Assembly: GCA_035626475.1 (NCBI GenBank)
Contig: DASPNP010000021.1
Location: 1-64,000, forward strand
DNA length: 64,000 nt
Source: DASPKT01 sp035626475
GTDB lineage: Bacteria; Pseudomonadota; Alphaproteobacteria; Azospirillales; Azospirillaceae
Reading direction: 5' to 3'
The translations under genes were made by a program, and so were the position numbers. The notes beneath the pieces are model-generated. The model was not told the origin of the DNA. It ran no database searches and saw only the letters and a program-made list of their open reading frames with translations. Shown one piece after another: positions 1-8,503 of the stretch (positions are counted from its first letter, which is position 1; the number at the start of each line of letters is the position of its first letter).

Positions 1-193
1 CGCCCCGGCCCCGCGCCCGGCGGCGCCCGTCGCCCCGCCCGCGCCGCGCCCGGCCGCCGAGCCGCCGGCGGCATCGGCTGGCGCGGTTCCTGCATCTCCC
101 GCTCCCTGCGCTCCCAAGGCCCCCGGCCAGCCGGAGGCGCGGTCGAAGGCGGAGCGTGAGCTCCTGCAGGCGTTGGAGAACATGCGGCAATGA
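1..193 (+). CDS. C-terminal tail of an unidentified flagellar-cluster protein (partial)
   Basis: An open frame runs in from the left edge and stops at TGA 191-193. The visible 63 residues are almost all Ala and Pro, followed by a charged helical end finishing in LLQALENMRQ. The stop overlaps the ATG of the MotE-like gene by four bases (ATGA), so the two are translationally coupled and share an operon. Its position directly before motE and cheZ in Rhodospirillales-type clusters suggests the DUF6468 protein that follows fliM, but this is inference from gene order; the tail itself carries no diagnostic motif. Confidence 0.5.
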   Translation, partial: APAPRPAAPVAPPAPRPAAEPPAASAGAVPASPAPCAPKAPGQPEARSKAERELLQALENMRQ

Positions 194-1038
194 CGGGCGC
201 GTCCCCCGGCAAGGCACCCCAGAAGGCTCCGGCCAAGGCTCCGGCTCGCCCGTCCGCGGCGGGCCGCAAGGCCGTTCCGGCCCCGGCCGAAGCGCCGAAG
301 CCGCGCTGGAAGCCCGGCCGGCCGCGCCTGCTGCCCGCCACCATCTTCGCCGCCGTGCTGCTGCTGGGCGTCCGCGTCGTGGACGTCTGGGCGGTGGCGA
401 CGGGCGGCGAGGCGCCCATGCTGCCGACCGCCGGCGCCAACACCAAGCTGGAGCCCGAGCCCGTCGGCCCGAAGCCGGTCCAGGTCGCCGAGGCGAAGCC
501 GGCCCAGCCTCCCGCCCAGTCCCCTGCCAAGGCCGCCGCGCAGCCTGCCGCCGCAGCGCCGTCCCAGCCGCGCCCCTCCGGCCAGCCGCAGCCCTCGGGC
601 AGCCCGGACGAGCCCGCCGGCTTCACGCCGTCGGAAGTCGAGATCCTGAAGCGCCTGTCCGAGCGCCGCGAGGCGCTGGACCAGCGCGAGGCCGAGCTCA
701 ACCAGCGCGAGGCCCTGCTGCAGGTCGCCGAGCAGCGCATCGGGCAGCAGGTCGCCAAGCTGGACGAGCTGAAGAAGCAGATCGAGGGGCTGCGTGGCCA
801 GCTCGACGCCGACCAGCAGACCCAGGTCGAGAGCCTGGTCCGCATCTACGAGACCATGAAGCCGAAGGAGGCCGCGCGCATCTTCGAGGCCATGGAGGAC
901 AAGGTCTTGCTGAACGTCATCACCCGCATGAAGGAATCCAAGTCGGCGCCGATCCTGGCGGCGATGGACCCGGTGCGGGCCAAGCAGGTCTCCACCCTGA
1001 TGATGAACCGCAACCAGCTTCCCGGCGGCGCGGAGTGA
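190..1038 (+). CDS. MotE-like flagellar protein with MgtE-N domain
   Basis: A 282-residue protein with a basic N-terminus, one membrane segment at about residues 47-70, a Pro/Ala/Gln-rich linker, a charged coiled coil at about 147-215, and a C-terminal MgtE-N-type helical domain (215-274, with KPKEAARIFEAM and ILAAMDPVRAKQ). This matches the MotE family of alphaproteobacteria; in Sinorhizobium MotE is a periplasmic chaperone for the stator-associated protein MotC. The domain should face the periplasm. The ATG overlaps the upstream stop by four bases, and cheZ follows after 64 bases. Family assignment is good; the exact partner here is inferred from its location among motor genes. Confidence 0.8.
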   Translation: MTGASPGKAPQKAPAKAPARPSAAGRKAVPAPAEAPKPRWKPGRPRLLPATIFAAVLLLGVRVVDVWAVATGGEAPMLPTAGANTKLEPEPVGPKPVQVAEAKPAQPPAQSPAKAAAQPAAAAPSQPRPSGQPQPSGSPDEPAGFTPSEVEILKRLSERREALDQREAELNQREALLQVAEQRIGQQVAKLDELKKQIEGLRGQLDADQQTQVESLVRIYETMKPKEAARIFEAMEDKVLLNVITRMKESKSAPILAAMDPVRAKQVSTLMMNRNQLPGGAE

Positions 1039-1102
1039 GGCGCATGACGCCCGCCCCCGGCCGAGTTCCAGGCGCGCCCGCCGCGCCACAGAGAGGGTTC
1101 CG

Positions 1103-1750
1103 ATGATCCGTACCGCCGACCCGGTTCTCCAGGACCGCCTGTCAAACGCCCGCGCCCAGGCCCGCCAGCCGCTCTCCCGCGAGGAGGTGGCGGAGATCCT
1201 GTCCAGCGTCGTCCACTCCATGCAGGGCGACGTCTCCGCGCTCGACGTGAAGCTGTACGCGGAGCTGGAGGGGCTGGCGCGCTACATCAACAACGCCAAG
1301 CGCGAGATCGCCCAGATCCGCCCGGACGAGATCCATTCCGAGCACATCCCGCTCGCGACGGATGAGCTGGACGCCGTCGTCGGCCACACCGAGGACGCCA
1401 CCAACCGCATCATGGACGCCTGCGACCAGCTGATGGCGATGGCCGGCGACCTGCCGCAGGACGTCTCGGCCAAGATGATGGACATCACCACGGGCGTGTA
1501 CGAGGCCTGCAACTTCCAGGACATTACCGGCCAGCGCATCACCAAGGTGGTGAAGGCGCTGAAGCACATCGAGCACAAGATCGAGGCGCTGCTGGTGGCC
1601 TTCGGCGAGGAGGTCGACCGCCGCCACCACGGCCCGCTGCCGGACGAGCCGGCCGCCGCCGCCCCGGTGAGCGACGAGCAGCTGCTGCACGGGCCGCAGC
1701 TGCCCGGCAAGGCGATCAGCCAGGCCGACATCGACGCGCTGTTCGATTGA
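1103..1750 (+). CDS. cheZ: CheZ-type protein phosphatase
   Basis: A 215-residue, largely helical protein. The CheZ signature is plain at residues 137-145 (NFQDITGQR). Asp140 and Gln144 keep the D-x3-Q spacing of the catalytic Asp143/Gln147 of E. coli CheZ, which dephosphorylates CheY-P. The C-terminus is SQADIDALFD, attached by a flexible Ala/Pro linker; it resembles the N-terminal CheY-binding peptide of FliM more than the CheZ tail of E. coli. The start at 1103 is preceded by GAGAGGG. The gene lies between the MotE-like and MotB-like genes, so the phosphatase is made together with motor components rather than with a che operon. Confidence 0.9.
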   Translation: MIRTADPVLQDRLSNARAQARQPLSREEVAEILSSVVHSMQGDVSALDVKLYAELEGLARYINNAKREIAQIRPDEIHSEHIPLATDELDAVVGHTEDATNRIMDACDQLMAMAGDLPQDVSAKMMDITTGVYEACNFQDITGQRITKVVKALKHIEHKIEALLVAFGEEVDRRHHGPLPDEPAAAAPVSDEQLLHGPQLPGKAISQADIDALFD

Positions 1751-1851
1751 GCGACGGGAGACGGGCATTGCTCCGGCGGGCGGGCTTTCCAGGCGGAACG
1801 GGCGGGGTGGTGCGGACCGCCGGCGCCCCCGCGCGCCCGCGGGCCTGAGCC

Positions 1852-2535
1852 ATGCTGCCCCGCCGCCCCGAGCGCGAGCCGTCGTCCGACAACGGCATGC
1901 TGCTGCACCTCTCGGTGTTCGTGCTGCTGCTGGCCTTCTTCATCCTGCTGTCCTCGATCTCGACCTTCCAGCAGCAGAAGGCCGGCGCCGTCATCGGCAG
2001 CCTGCGCGACAGCTTCGCCGCCGGCATCGCGGGCATCGGCACCGGCGACGCGGCGGAACGGGCCGAGGCGCTGCGGGAGGCGCAGGCGGAGGTGGAGGCC
2101 ATCGGCCGCCTGTTCGCCGCCGAGCTGGCGGTGGCCGAGATCGAGGCGTCCGGCGACGGGTCCGGCATGGTGGTGACCGTGCCCGACGCCGAGCTCTTCG
2201 CCGAGGGCGCCATGCGCCGCGACCGGGCCGAGCTGCTGGACCGCGCCGCGGCGGCGCTGGTGGCGCGCAGGGCCGGCATCCAGGTCAGGCTGGAGTTCCT
2301 GTCCGGCTATGCCGACGGGTCCGGACCGGAGACGCTGGACGGCATGTCCGCCGACCCGAAGCTGGTCGCCCGCGCCGGGCTGATGGCGCGCACCCTGGTG
2401 CTGCGCAGCGCCGACCCGGCCTACCTCACCGTCGGCATCGAGCGGCGCCAGGCCGGCTGGTCGCGCTTCCTCTTCACCGTGCGCGACCCGGCGGCCCCCG
2501 CCATCCGCCTGCCGGCGGGGGAGGGGCGGCCATGA
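1852..2535 (+). CDS. MotB-like N-terminal protein lacking the proton-binding Asp
   Basis: A 227-residue protein with one hydrophobic segment (about residues 15-36) of the MotB/TolR kind followed by a periplasmic domain. Aligned on the FF pair of the transmembrane helix, the neighbouring MotB-like protein has Asp where this one has Ser (HLSVFVLLLAFF here, TFTDLVCLMLTFF there). The periplasmic part contains no convincing OmpA peptidoglycan-binding motif, although VRLEFLSGYAD near residues 144-154 may be a relic. It overlaps the next gene by four bases. It is likely a stator-related or stator-assembly protein; it cannot conduct protons by the classical MotB mechanism. Whether it pairs with the next protein is inference. 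Confidence 0.65.
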   Translation: MLPRRPEREPSSDNGMLLHLSVFVLLLAFFILLSSISTFQQQKAGAVIGSLRDSFAAGIAGIGTGDAAERAEALREAQAEVEAIGRLFAAELAVAEIEASGDGSGMVVTVPDAELFAEGAMRRDRAELLDRAAAALVARRAGIQVRLEFLSGYADGSGPETLDGMSADPKLVARAGLMARTLVLRSADPAYLTVGIERRQAGWSRFLFTVRDPAAPAIRLPAGEGRP

Positions 2536-3263
2536 GCGCGCACCGGGACGCCCCGCTGCTGCCGCTGCTGCCGAAGCCGGCGCGCACGCGCGACCAGGCG
2601 TGGCTGCTGACCTTCACCGACCTGGTCTGCCTGATGCTGACCTTCTTCGTCATGCTCTACGCCATGGCGGAACCGGACAAGCGCAGCCTTCAGGCCCTGG
2701 TCCAGACCATCGGCGGCGACAGATCGCCCACGGGCAAGCCGGAGACGGCGCCCGCCGGCGCGGCCCTGAACATCGCCGGCATCGACCGGGGCCAGGCGAT
2801 CGACCTGGGTTATCTCGGCCGCGTGCTGGAGGCGCAGGTGCGCGCCTATCCCGAGCTGTCGGGCATCCTGCTGACCCGCCGCGACGACACGCTGGTGGCG
2901 GCCCTGCCGGCCGAGACGCTGTTCGAGCCGGGCTCCGACCGGGTGACGGCGGAAGGGCGCGCGGCGTTGTTCGCGCTGGGCGGCGTCGTCGCCAACATCG
3001 GCAACGCGGTCGAGACGGTCGGCCACACCGATCCCACCCCGATCGCCACGCCGGGCTTCCCGTCCAACTGGGAGCTGTCGCTGGCCCGCGCCCGCGCCGT
3101 CGCGGCGGCGCTGCGGGCGGCGGGCTATCCCCGCGACATCACCGTGCGCGGCCAGGCCGACGGCGCCTATGCCGAGGTGCCCGCCTGGCTGCCTGCCGCC
3201 GAGCGCCAGCGCGCCGCGCGCCGGGTCGATATCGTGATCCGCGACCACCGGAGCGGCCGATGA
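2532..3263 (+). CDS. MotB/OmpA-family protein with intact stator Asp
   Basis: A 243-residue protein. One N-terminal transmembrane helix at about residues 25-45 carries Asp in TFTDLVCL, the position of the proton-accepting Asp32 of MotB. A C-terminal OmpA/MotB peptidoglycan-binding domain occupies about residues 125-240, with TVGHTDPTP, an NWELSLARA helix and a final RRVDIVIRD. The start overlaps the previous stop (ATGA) and its own stop overlaps the next ATG, so three genes are coupled in a row. Only the MotB half of a stator is present; no MotA is encoded in the window, so it must either use a MotA from elsewhere or serve as a structural anchor. Confidence 0.75.
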   Translation: MSAHRDAPLLPLLPKPARTRDQAWLLTFTDLVCLMLTFFVMLYAMAEPDKRSLQALVQTIGGDRSPTGKPETAPAGAALNIAGIDRGQAIDLGYLGRVLEAQVRAYPELSGILLTRRDDTLVAALPAETLFEPGSDRVTAEGRAALFALGGVVANIGNAVETVGHTDPTPIATPGFPSNWELSLARARAVAAALRAAGYPRDITVRGQADGAYAEVPAWLPAAERQRAARRVDIVIRDHRSGR

Positions 3264-6200
3264 CGAGCCGCCTCCCACCGGTCTTGCTTTCCGCCATGCT
3301 GGCGGCAATGCCGGCTGCAGCCCAGCAAGCCGCGCCCGGCCAGCAGCCGGCCCCGCAGGCCACGCCGCAGCAGGGCGCGCCGCAGCAGGCGCCTCCCCAG
3401 CAGCCGGGCGCCAGCGGGGCGCCGATCCTGGGCGTGCGCGCCGGCGTGCATCCGGACCATACCCGCCTGGTGTTCGACTGGACGCGGCGGGTGGAGTACC
3501 GGGTGGAGCGCGACGGCGACCGGGTGACGGTGCGCTTCAGCCAGCCGGCCCAGGCCGACCTCGCGCCGGCGCGCCGGGTGCGCCAGAGCCGCGTCGGCGA
3601 CCTGTCCCAGAGGACAGCCGAGGGTGGGCTGGAGGTGACCTTCACCGTGCCGGCCGGCGCCCAGGTGAAGCCCTTCTACTCCGGCAACAAGGTCGTGCTC
3701 GACGTCCTCGACCCGGCCATCGCCCCGCCGCCCGCCGCGGAGAAGCCGGCCGACAAGCCCGCCGAGACCAAGGCTGTCGATGCCAAGCCGGCCGAGTCCA
3801 AGCCCGCCGCCAAGCCGGCGGAGAAAACCCCGCCGGCGCCGCAGCGCCCGGCCCAGACGCCTCCGGCCCAGACCGCCCAGGCCCAGACGGCACCGGCCCC
3901 GACCGGCCAGGCACCGGCTGCCCAGGCACCCGGGTCCCAGCCGCCGGCCGGCCCGGCCCAGGCTCCGGCACAGCAGGCGCGTCCCGCCGCCGGCCAGCCG
4001 CCGGGGACCCAGGCGGCGCAGCCTCAGGCCGCCCAGCCGCAGCAGGCCCGACCGCAAGCCGCGACGCAGGCGCAGGCCGCCCGGCCCCAGGCGCCCCAGC
4101 CGGCCGCCTCCCAGCAAGCCGCTGCTCAGCAACCGGCGGCCCAGCAGCCGCCCGCTCAGGCTCCCGCCGCCCAGGCTCCCGCGACCGGCAACCGGCCCGC
4201 CGCGACCCCGGCCGCCCAGCCGCCCGCGCCCGCCGGGGCCGCCGGGGCCGCGCCAGCCGGAGCCGCTTCCGCCCAGCCCGTGCCGGCAGGCGCCAAGCCG
4301 GCCGACCCGAAGCAGGCCAGTGCCAAGCCCGATCCCAAGGCGCCGCCGGTCGATCCGGCCGAGGCGCGGCGGAAGGCCGAGGGCGCGCCGCTGTTCCAGT
4401 TGCGCGGCGCCGCCCCGGGCAGCACCGCCGCCGGCACCAATGCCGGGCCCTCCGCCCAGCCCCCGGTCGATCCGAACGCGCCGCCGACGGTGACGACGGG
4501 CCTGCCGGAGATGCCGGCCCCGCCGCCCGCCGTGACGCCGCCCCCGGCGGCGCCGCCGGTGCCGACGGTGGCCAACGCCGTGAACGAGCCGGTGCCGCTG
4601 ACGCCGGCCGCCATCGGCGTCTGGTTCATGCCCGGCACGCTGATCCCCTCCATGCCGCCCGGCGCGCCCATGGGCATCGTCCGCCAGGGCGGGCTGCCCA
4701 GCCAGATGCAGGCGGGGACCGCCGCCGCGGCACCGGTCCAGACCGTGGCCGAGGAGCTGCCGCAGACGCCGATCACGCTCGCCTTCGACCCGGGCGGGCC
4801 GGCCGCCGTCGCCATCTTCGAGCGCGCCGGCTGGCTCTACGTCCTGTTCGACCGGGCCGTGCCGGAGACGACCGCGCCGGCGGCCAACGCCCTGCCGCCC
4901 ATGGTCCGCGCCATCGAGGTGGTGCGCCATCCCGAGGGGCTGGGCTTCCGCGCCGCCGTTCCGGTGGTGCTGGAGCCGAAGGTCGAGAAGGACGGCAATG
5001 TCTGGCGCGTCACCATGGTGCGCCCCGGCAACGCCGGCCCGGGCATCGCCGTCGAGGGCGAGCCGGACTTCGCCCTGGGCGCCCGCCTCGTGGCGAAGGC
5101 GCCGGAGGCCGAGAAGGTCTTCGACTTCGCCGACCCGGTGGTGGGCGACACGCTGCGCGTGGCGCCGCTGGCAGCCCCCGGCCAGTCGATCCCGGTGCGG
5201 CTGGACTATGCCGAGGCCGCCTTCCTGCCGACGGCCCAGGGCATCGTGGTCAAGCCTAGGGATGTCCGCCTGCTGGTGCAGCCGGTCCGCGACGGCGTGG
5301 AGGTCACTGTACCGGGTGGCCTGCGCCTGTCCCCGCCCGAGGATGTGACCGCCGCCAACCCGCCGCCGCCGGTGGTGGAGCAGGTGCGGCTGTTCGATTA
5401 CGGCCGCTGGGGCGCCGCGACGCCCGGTACCTTCATGCGCGGCCGCCAGGCGCGGCAGAACGCCCTCCTTGCCCTGCCGGTGGCGGAGCGCCACCGCGGC
5501 CGCATCGACCTCGCCCGCTTCTATGTCGCCAACGGCATGGGGCACGAGGCGAAGGGCATGCTGGACCTGGTCCTGCAGGACCAGCCCGACCTGGAGAAGC
5601 GCGGCGAGTTCCTGGCCGTGCGCGGCGCCGCCCGGGTGCTGGCCGGCGACTACAAGGCGGGGCTGAAGGACCTGAACGCCGACGCGGTCGCCACCGAGCC
5701 CGACACCGATCTGTGGCGCGCCGCGGCGGCCGCCGGCGCCGGTGAGTGGGAGACGGCGCACCGTCTGTTCCAGGCGCACCGGTCGCTGCTGCGCGACTAT
5801 CCCGAGCCCTTCTTCTCCCGCTTCTCGATGATGGCCGCCGAGGCGGCGCTGGAGCGCAAGGACCCGGAGACGGCCGCCACCCTGCTGGACCGGGTCGCCA
5901 AGCGCAGCGCGCAGTCCGGCCCGATCACCGACCGCTTGGCCTATCTGCGGGGCGAGCAGTTCCGGCAGCAGGGCGCCGCCGCCAAGGCGATGGAGCAGTG
6001 GAAGCGCGCCGCCGGCGGCTTCGACCGGCTGGCCCAGGCCCGCGCCCGCTGGGGCCTGATCGAGCTGAACCTGCAGGAGAACCAGATCACGCCGAAGCAG
6101 GCGGCCGACGAGATGGAGAAGCTGCGCTTCGCCTGGCGCGGCGACGACCTCGAACTGGCGATCCAGCGCCGGCTGGGCGAGCTGCACGCCCAGGCCGGCA

Positions 6201-7174
6201 ACTACCCGCAGGCCTTCGACACGATGCGCCGCACCGTCTCGTTGTTTCCGGAAAGCCCGCAGGCCGAGGAGATCACCCGGCAGATGACCGGCATCTTCGC
6301 CGACCTGTACAAGGACGGCGCCGCCCACCTGCCGCCCGTCGAGGCGCTGTCGCTCTACGAGCAGTACCGCGAGCTGACCCCCGCCGGCCCCGAGGGCGAC
6401 GCGGTCATCCGCCGCCTGGCGGAACGGCTGGTGGAGATCGACCTGCTGGACCGCGCCTCCGACCTGCTGGACCGCCAGGTGCAGTACCGGCTGGCGGGCG
6501 AGGAGAAGGCGCGGGTCGGCACGCGGCTGGCCGGCATCCGCCTGCTGAACGCCCAGCCCGACCAGGCGCTGGGCGCGCTCGACAAATCCGAGGTGGCGGG
6601 CATGCCGGCGGCGCTGGCGGAGGAACGGCGCCTGCTGCGCGCCCGGGCCCTGTCGCGCAGCGGCCGCTCGCGCGACGCGGTGGCGCTGCTGGCCGAGGAC
6701 GGCTCGCGCCCGGCCAAGATGTTGCGGGTCGACATCGCCACCCAGGACAAGCAGTGGACCGCCGCCGCCCAGGCGCTGGCCGACCTCATCGGCCCGCCGC
6801 CGGAAGGGGACAAGGCGATCGACGCCGCCACCGCCAAGCTGGTGGTGAACCGGGCCGTGGCCCTGAACCTGGCGCAGGACGGGGCGGCGCTGCGCAGGCT
6901 CCGCGAGGAGTTCGGCCCGGCCATGGCCAAGTCGCCGGAGGCCAACACCTTCAAGGTGCTGGCGATGGAGGACAACGCCACGGGCCTGGTGGACGCGGCG
7001 ACGATCCAGGCGCGGGTCGGCCAGAACGACCTGTTCAAGAGCTTCCTGGAAGCCTACCGCGCCAAGACGCCGGAGGCGCCGGCACAGCCGGGCGCGGCTC
7101 CGGCGGCACCGGCGGCCGCTCCGCCCGCGACGCCCGCCGCCGCCGCGGGCCAGTCGGCCCAGGCCGGGGGCTGA
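3260..7174 (+). CDS. Giant secreted AMIN-like/TPR repeat protein of the flagellar operon
   Basis: A 1304-residue protein; the ATG at 3260 is chosen because it overlaps the previous stop (ATGA) and opens a signal peptide ending in AAMPAAAQQ. Residues about 55-155 form an AMIN-like beta domain (LGVRAGVHPDHTRLVFDW, FYSGNKVVLDVLD). A Pro/Ala/Gln linker of roughly 250 residues follows, then further AMIN-like beta segments (ITLAFDPGG, GWLYVLFDRAVPE), and from about residue 720 many TPR-type helix pairs to a Pro/Ala tail. AMIN domains bind peptidoglycan or cell-envelope partners, and TPRs are scaffolds. Exported to the periplasm and cotranslated with MotB-like proteins, it may scaffold the motor. 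No enzyme motif was seen. Confidence 0.7.
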   Translation: MTSRLPPVLLSAMLAAMPAAAQQAAPGQQPAPQATPQQGAPQQAPPQQPGASGAPILGVRAGVHPDHTRLVFDWTRRVEYRVERDGDRVTVRFSQPAQADLAPARRVRQSRVGDLSQRTAEGGLEVTFTVPAGAQVKPFYSGNKVVLDVLDPAIAPPPAAEKPADKPAETKAVDAKPAESKPAAKPAEKTPPAPQRPAQTPPAQTAQAQTAPAPTGQAPAAQAPGSQPPAGPAQAPAQQARPAAGQPPGTQAAQPQAAQPQQARPQAATQAQAARPQAPQPAASQQAAAQQPAAQQPPAQAPAAQAPATGNRPAATPAAQPPAPAGAAGAAPAGAASAQPVPAGAKPADPKQASAKPDPKAPPVDPAEARRKAEGAPLFQLRGAAPGSTAAGTNAGPSAQPPVDPNAPPTVTTGLPEMPAPPPAVTPPPAAPPVPTVANAVNEPVPLTPAAIGVWFMPGTLIPSMPPGAPMGIVRQGGLPSQMQAGTAAAAPVQTVAEELPQTPITLAFDPGGPAAVAIFERAGWLYVLFDRAVPETTAPAANALPPMVRAIEVVRHPEGLGFRAAVPVVLEPKVEKDGNVWRVTMVRPGNAGPGIAVEGEPDFALGARLVAKAPEAEKVFDFADPVVGDTLRVAPLAAPGQSIPVRLDYAEAAFLPTAQGIVVKPRDVRLLVQPVRDGVEVTVPGGLRLSPPEDVTAANPPPPVVEQVRLFDYGRWGAATPGTFMRGRQARQNALLALPVAERHRGRIDLARFYVANGMGHEAKGMLDLVLQDQPDLEKRGEFLAVRGAARVLAGDYKAGLKDLNADAVATEPDTDLWRAAAAAGAGEWETAHRLFQAHRSLLRDYPEPFFSRFSMMAAEAALERKDPETAATLLDRVAKRSAQSGPITDRLAYLRGEQFRQQGAAAKAMEQWKRAAGGFDRLAQARARWGLIELNLQENQITPKQAADEMEKLRFAWRGDDLELAIQRRLGELHAQAGNYPQAFDTMRRTVSLFPESPQAEEITRQMTGIFADLYKDGAAHLPPVEALSLYEQYRELTPAGPEGDAVIRRLAERLVEIDLLDRASDLLDRQVQYRLAGEEKARVGTRLAGIRLLNAQPDQALGALDKSEVAGMPAALAEERRLLRARALSRSGRSRDAVALLAEDGSRPAKMLRVDIATQDKQWTAAAQALADLIGPPPEGDKAIDAATAKLVVNRAVALNLAQDGAALRRLREEFGPAMAKSPEANTFKVLAMEDNATGLVDAATIQARVGQNDLFKSFLEAYRAKTPEAPAQPGAAPAAPAAAPPATPAAAAGQSAQAGG

Positions 7175-7178
7175 CCGG

Positions 7179-7718
7179 CTAGCGTTCCATCTGCGGGAAG
7201 GTCATGCGCTGGAAGAAGCGCGACACCGCACCGTCGGACCCTGCCAGCGGCACGAGGAGCAGGCGGAAGCCCAGCCAGCGCTTGCCCGGCACGTCCAGCT
7301 GTCCGTCGGCGAAGACCGGGCAGCGGTCGCGCGCCGCCATCTCCAGGATCATCCGGCCATGGTCGCGGGCGCGGTCGGAATAGATCTCGTCCAGCGTCAG
7401 GCCGGTGACGTCGCGGCCGACGATGGCGACGATGCCGGTTCCCACCAGCCGGTAGCGGAAGCTGCCCCCGGGGGTGGGCTCCAGCACGTTGATGAAGCCC
7501 AGATGCGCCCGCAGATCCTCGGGGGTGAAGTCGGCGCGGGCCGGGATGTCGCGCCCGGCGCGCCGCCCGTCCCACAGCCGCAGGAAATCGGCCAGCACCG
7601 GGTCGATTTCCGCCAGCGCTTCCGCGTCCAGCGCCGAGCGGGCGGCGTCCATGGTCGCGTCGCGGACGGCCAGAACGCGGCGGGGTGGCGGCGCCTCGCC
7701 TCCCGCGCCGCCGGTCAC
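7179..7718 (-). CDS. PAS_5-family PAS domain protein, cotranslated with FliP
   Basis: A 179-residue protein with a single PAS-like domain of the PAS_5 type: the helix VLADFLRLWDGRRAG near residue 40, then DLRAHLGFINVLEP, FRYRLVGTGI and the C-terminal strands LGFRLLLVPL. Such stand-alone PAS_5 proteins are common in Rhodospirillales and of unknown ligand. Its ATG overlaps the fliP stop by four bases, making it the last gene of the fhlB-to-fliP operon. It ends four bases from the convergent TPR gene. No output domain, so a role would have to be through protein contacts. Confidence 0.75.
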   Translation of the reverse strand: MTGGAGGEAPPPRRVLAVRDATMDAARSALDAEALAEIDPVLADFLRLWDGRRAGRDIPARADFTPEDLRAHLGFINVLEPTPGGSFRYRLVGTGIVAIVGRDVTGLTLDEIYSDRARDHGRMILEMAARDRCPVFADGQLDVPGKRWLGFRLLLVPLAGSDGAVSRFFQRMTFPQMER

Positions 7719-8503
7719 GGCCCGAAGCTCTGCACGAGGCTTCCGGCGATCAGGTACCAGCCGTCGATCAGCACGAAGAAGATGATCTTGAAGGGCAGGG
7801 AGATCATGGCCGGGGGCAGCATCATCATGCCCATCGCCATCAGCACCGACGACACCACCATGTCGATGACCAGGAAGGGGATGAAGATCAGGAAGCCGAT
7901 CTCGAAGGCGCGCTTCAGCTCGGAGATCATGAAGGCCGGGATCAGCACGTGGATCGGAACGTCCTTCGGCTCGGCCACCGGCGGCGTCTTGGAGATGTCC
8001 ATGAAGAGCTGCAGGTCGCGCTCGCGCACATGCTTCATCATGAATCCGTGGAAGGGCGCCACCGAGCGGCCGAAGGCCGTGATCTCGTCGATGTCCTCGT
8101 TCATGAGCGGCCGGATGCCCTGCTCGTAGCTGGCCTGGAAGGTCGGCATCATCACGAACAGGGTCAGGAACAGCGCCAGGCTGATCATCACCTGGTTCGG
8201 CGGCACCTGCATGGTGCCGAGCGCGCTGCGCAGGAAGCTCAGCACGATGGTGATGCGCACGAAGCAGGTCATCATCACCAGGATGCTGGGCGCCAGCGAC
8301 AGCACGGTGATGAGCAGCACCAGCTGGACGATGCGGCCGGTGTTGGTGCCGCTCTGGTCGCCAAGGTCGAAGTTCAGCGACTGCGCCACCGCGTCGGCCG
8401 GCAGGACCAGCGACAATCCCAGCGACAGCAGCGTCCCCAGCGCCAGGATGCCCAGCGCCAGCTTCAGGTGGGACTTCAGGATGCGGGCGACCGTCGGGTT
8501 CAT
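7715..8503 (-). CDS. fliP: Flagellar export gate protein FliP
   Basis: A 262-residue protein beginning with a cleavable signal-like segment (LALGILALGTLLSLGLSL, cleavage near ADAVAQS), as known for FliP. Hallmarks are VLLITVLSLAPSILVMMTCFVR, TQMPPN-like QVPPNQVMISLALFLT, and the C-terminal helices EIGFLIFIPFLVIDMVV and LPFKIIFFVLIDGW. FliP forms the core of the inner-membrane export gate with FliQ and FliR, whose genes lie on the opposite strand 2.5 kb away. The start overlaps the fliO stop and the stop overlaps the PAS gene start, each by four bases. Confidence 0.97.
   Translation of the reverse strand: MNPTVARILKSHLKLALGILALGTLLSLGLSLVLPADAVAQSLNFDLGDQSGTNTGRIVQLVLLITVLSLAPSILVMMTCFVRITIVLSFLRSALGTMQVPPNQVMISLALFLTLFVMMPTFQASYEQGIRPLMNEDIDEITAFGRSVAPFHGFMMKHVRERDLQLFMDISKTPPVAEPKDVPIHVLIPAFMISELKRAFEIGFLIFIPFLVIDMVVSSVLMAMGMMMLPPAMISLPFKIIFFVLIDGWYLIAGSLVQSFGP

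Noticed and set aside
3167..6328. A 1053-codon open frame on the - strand under the AMIN/TPR gene
   Set aside because: Gly/Arg/His-rich shadow with no recognisable motif; the plus-strand gene has a signal peptide, AMIN and TPR features and operon overlaps.
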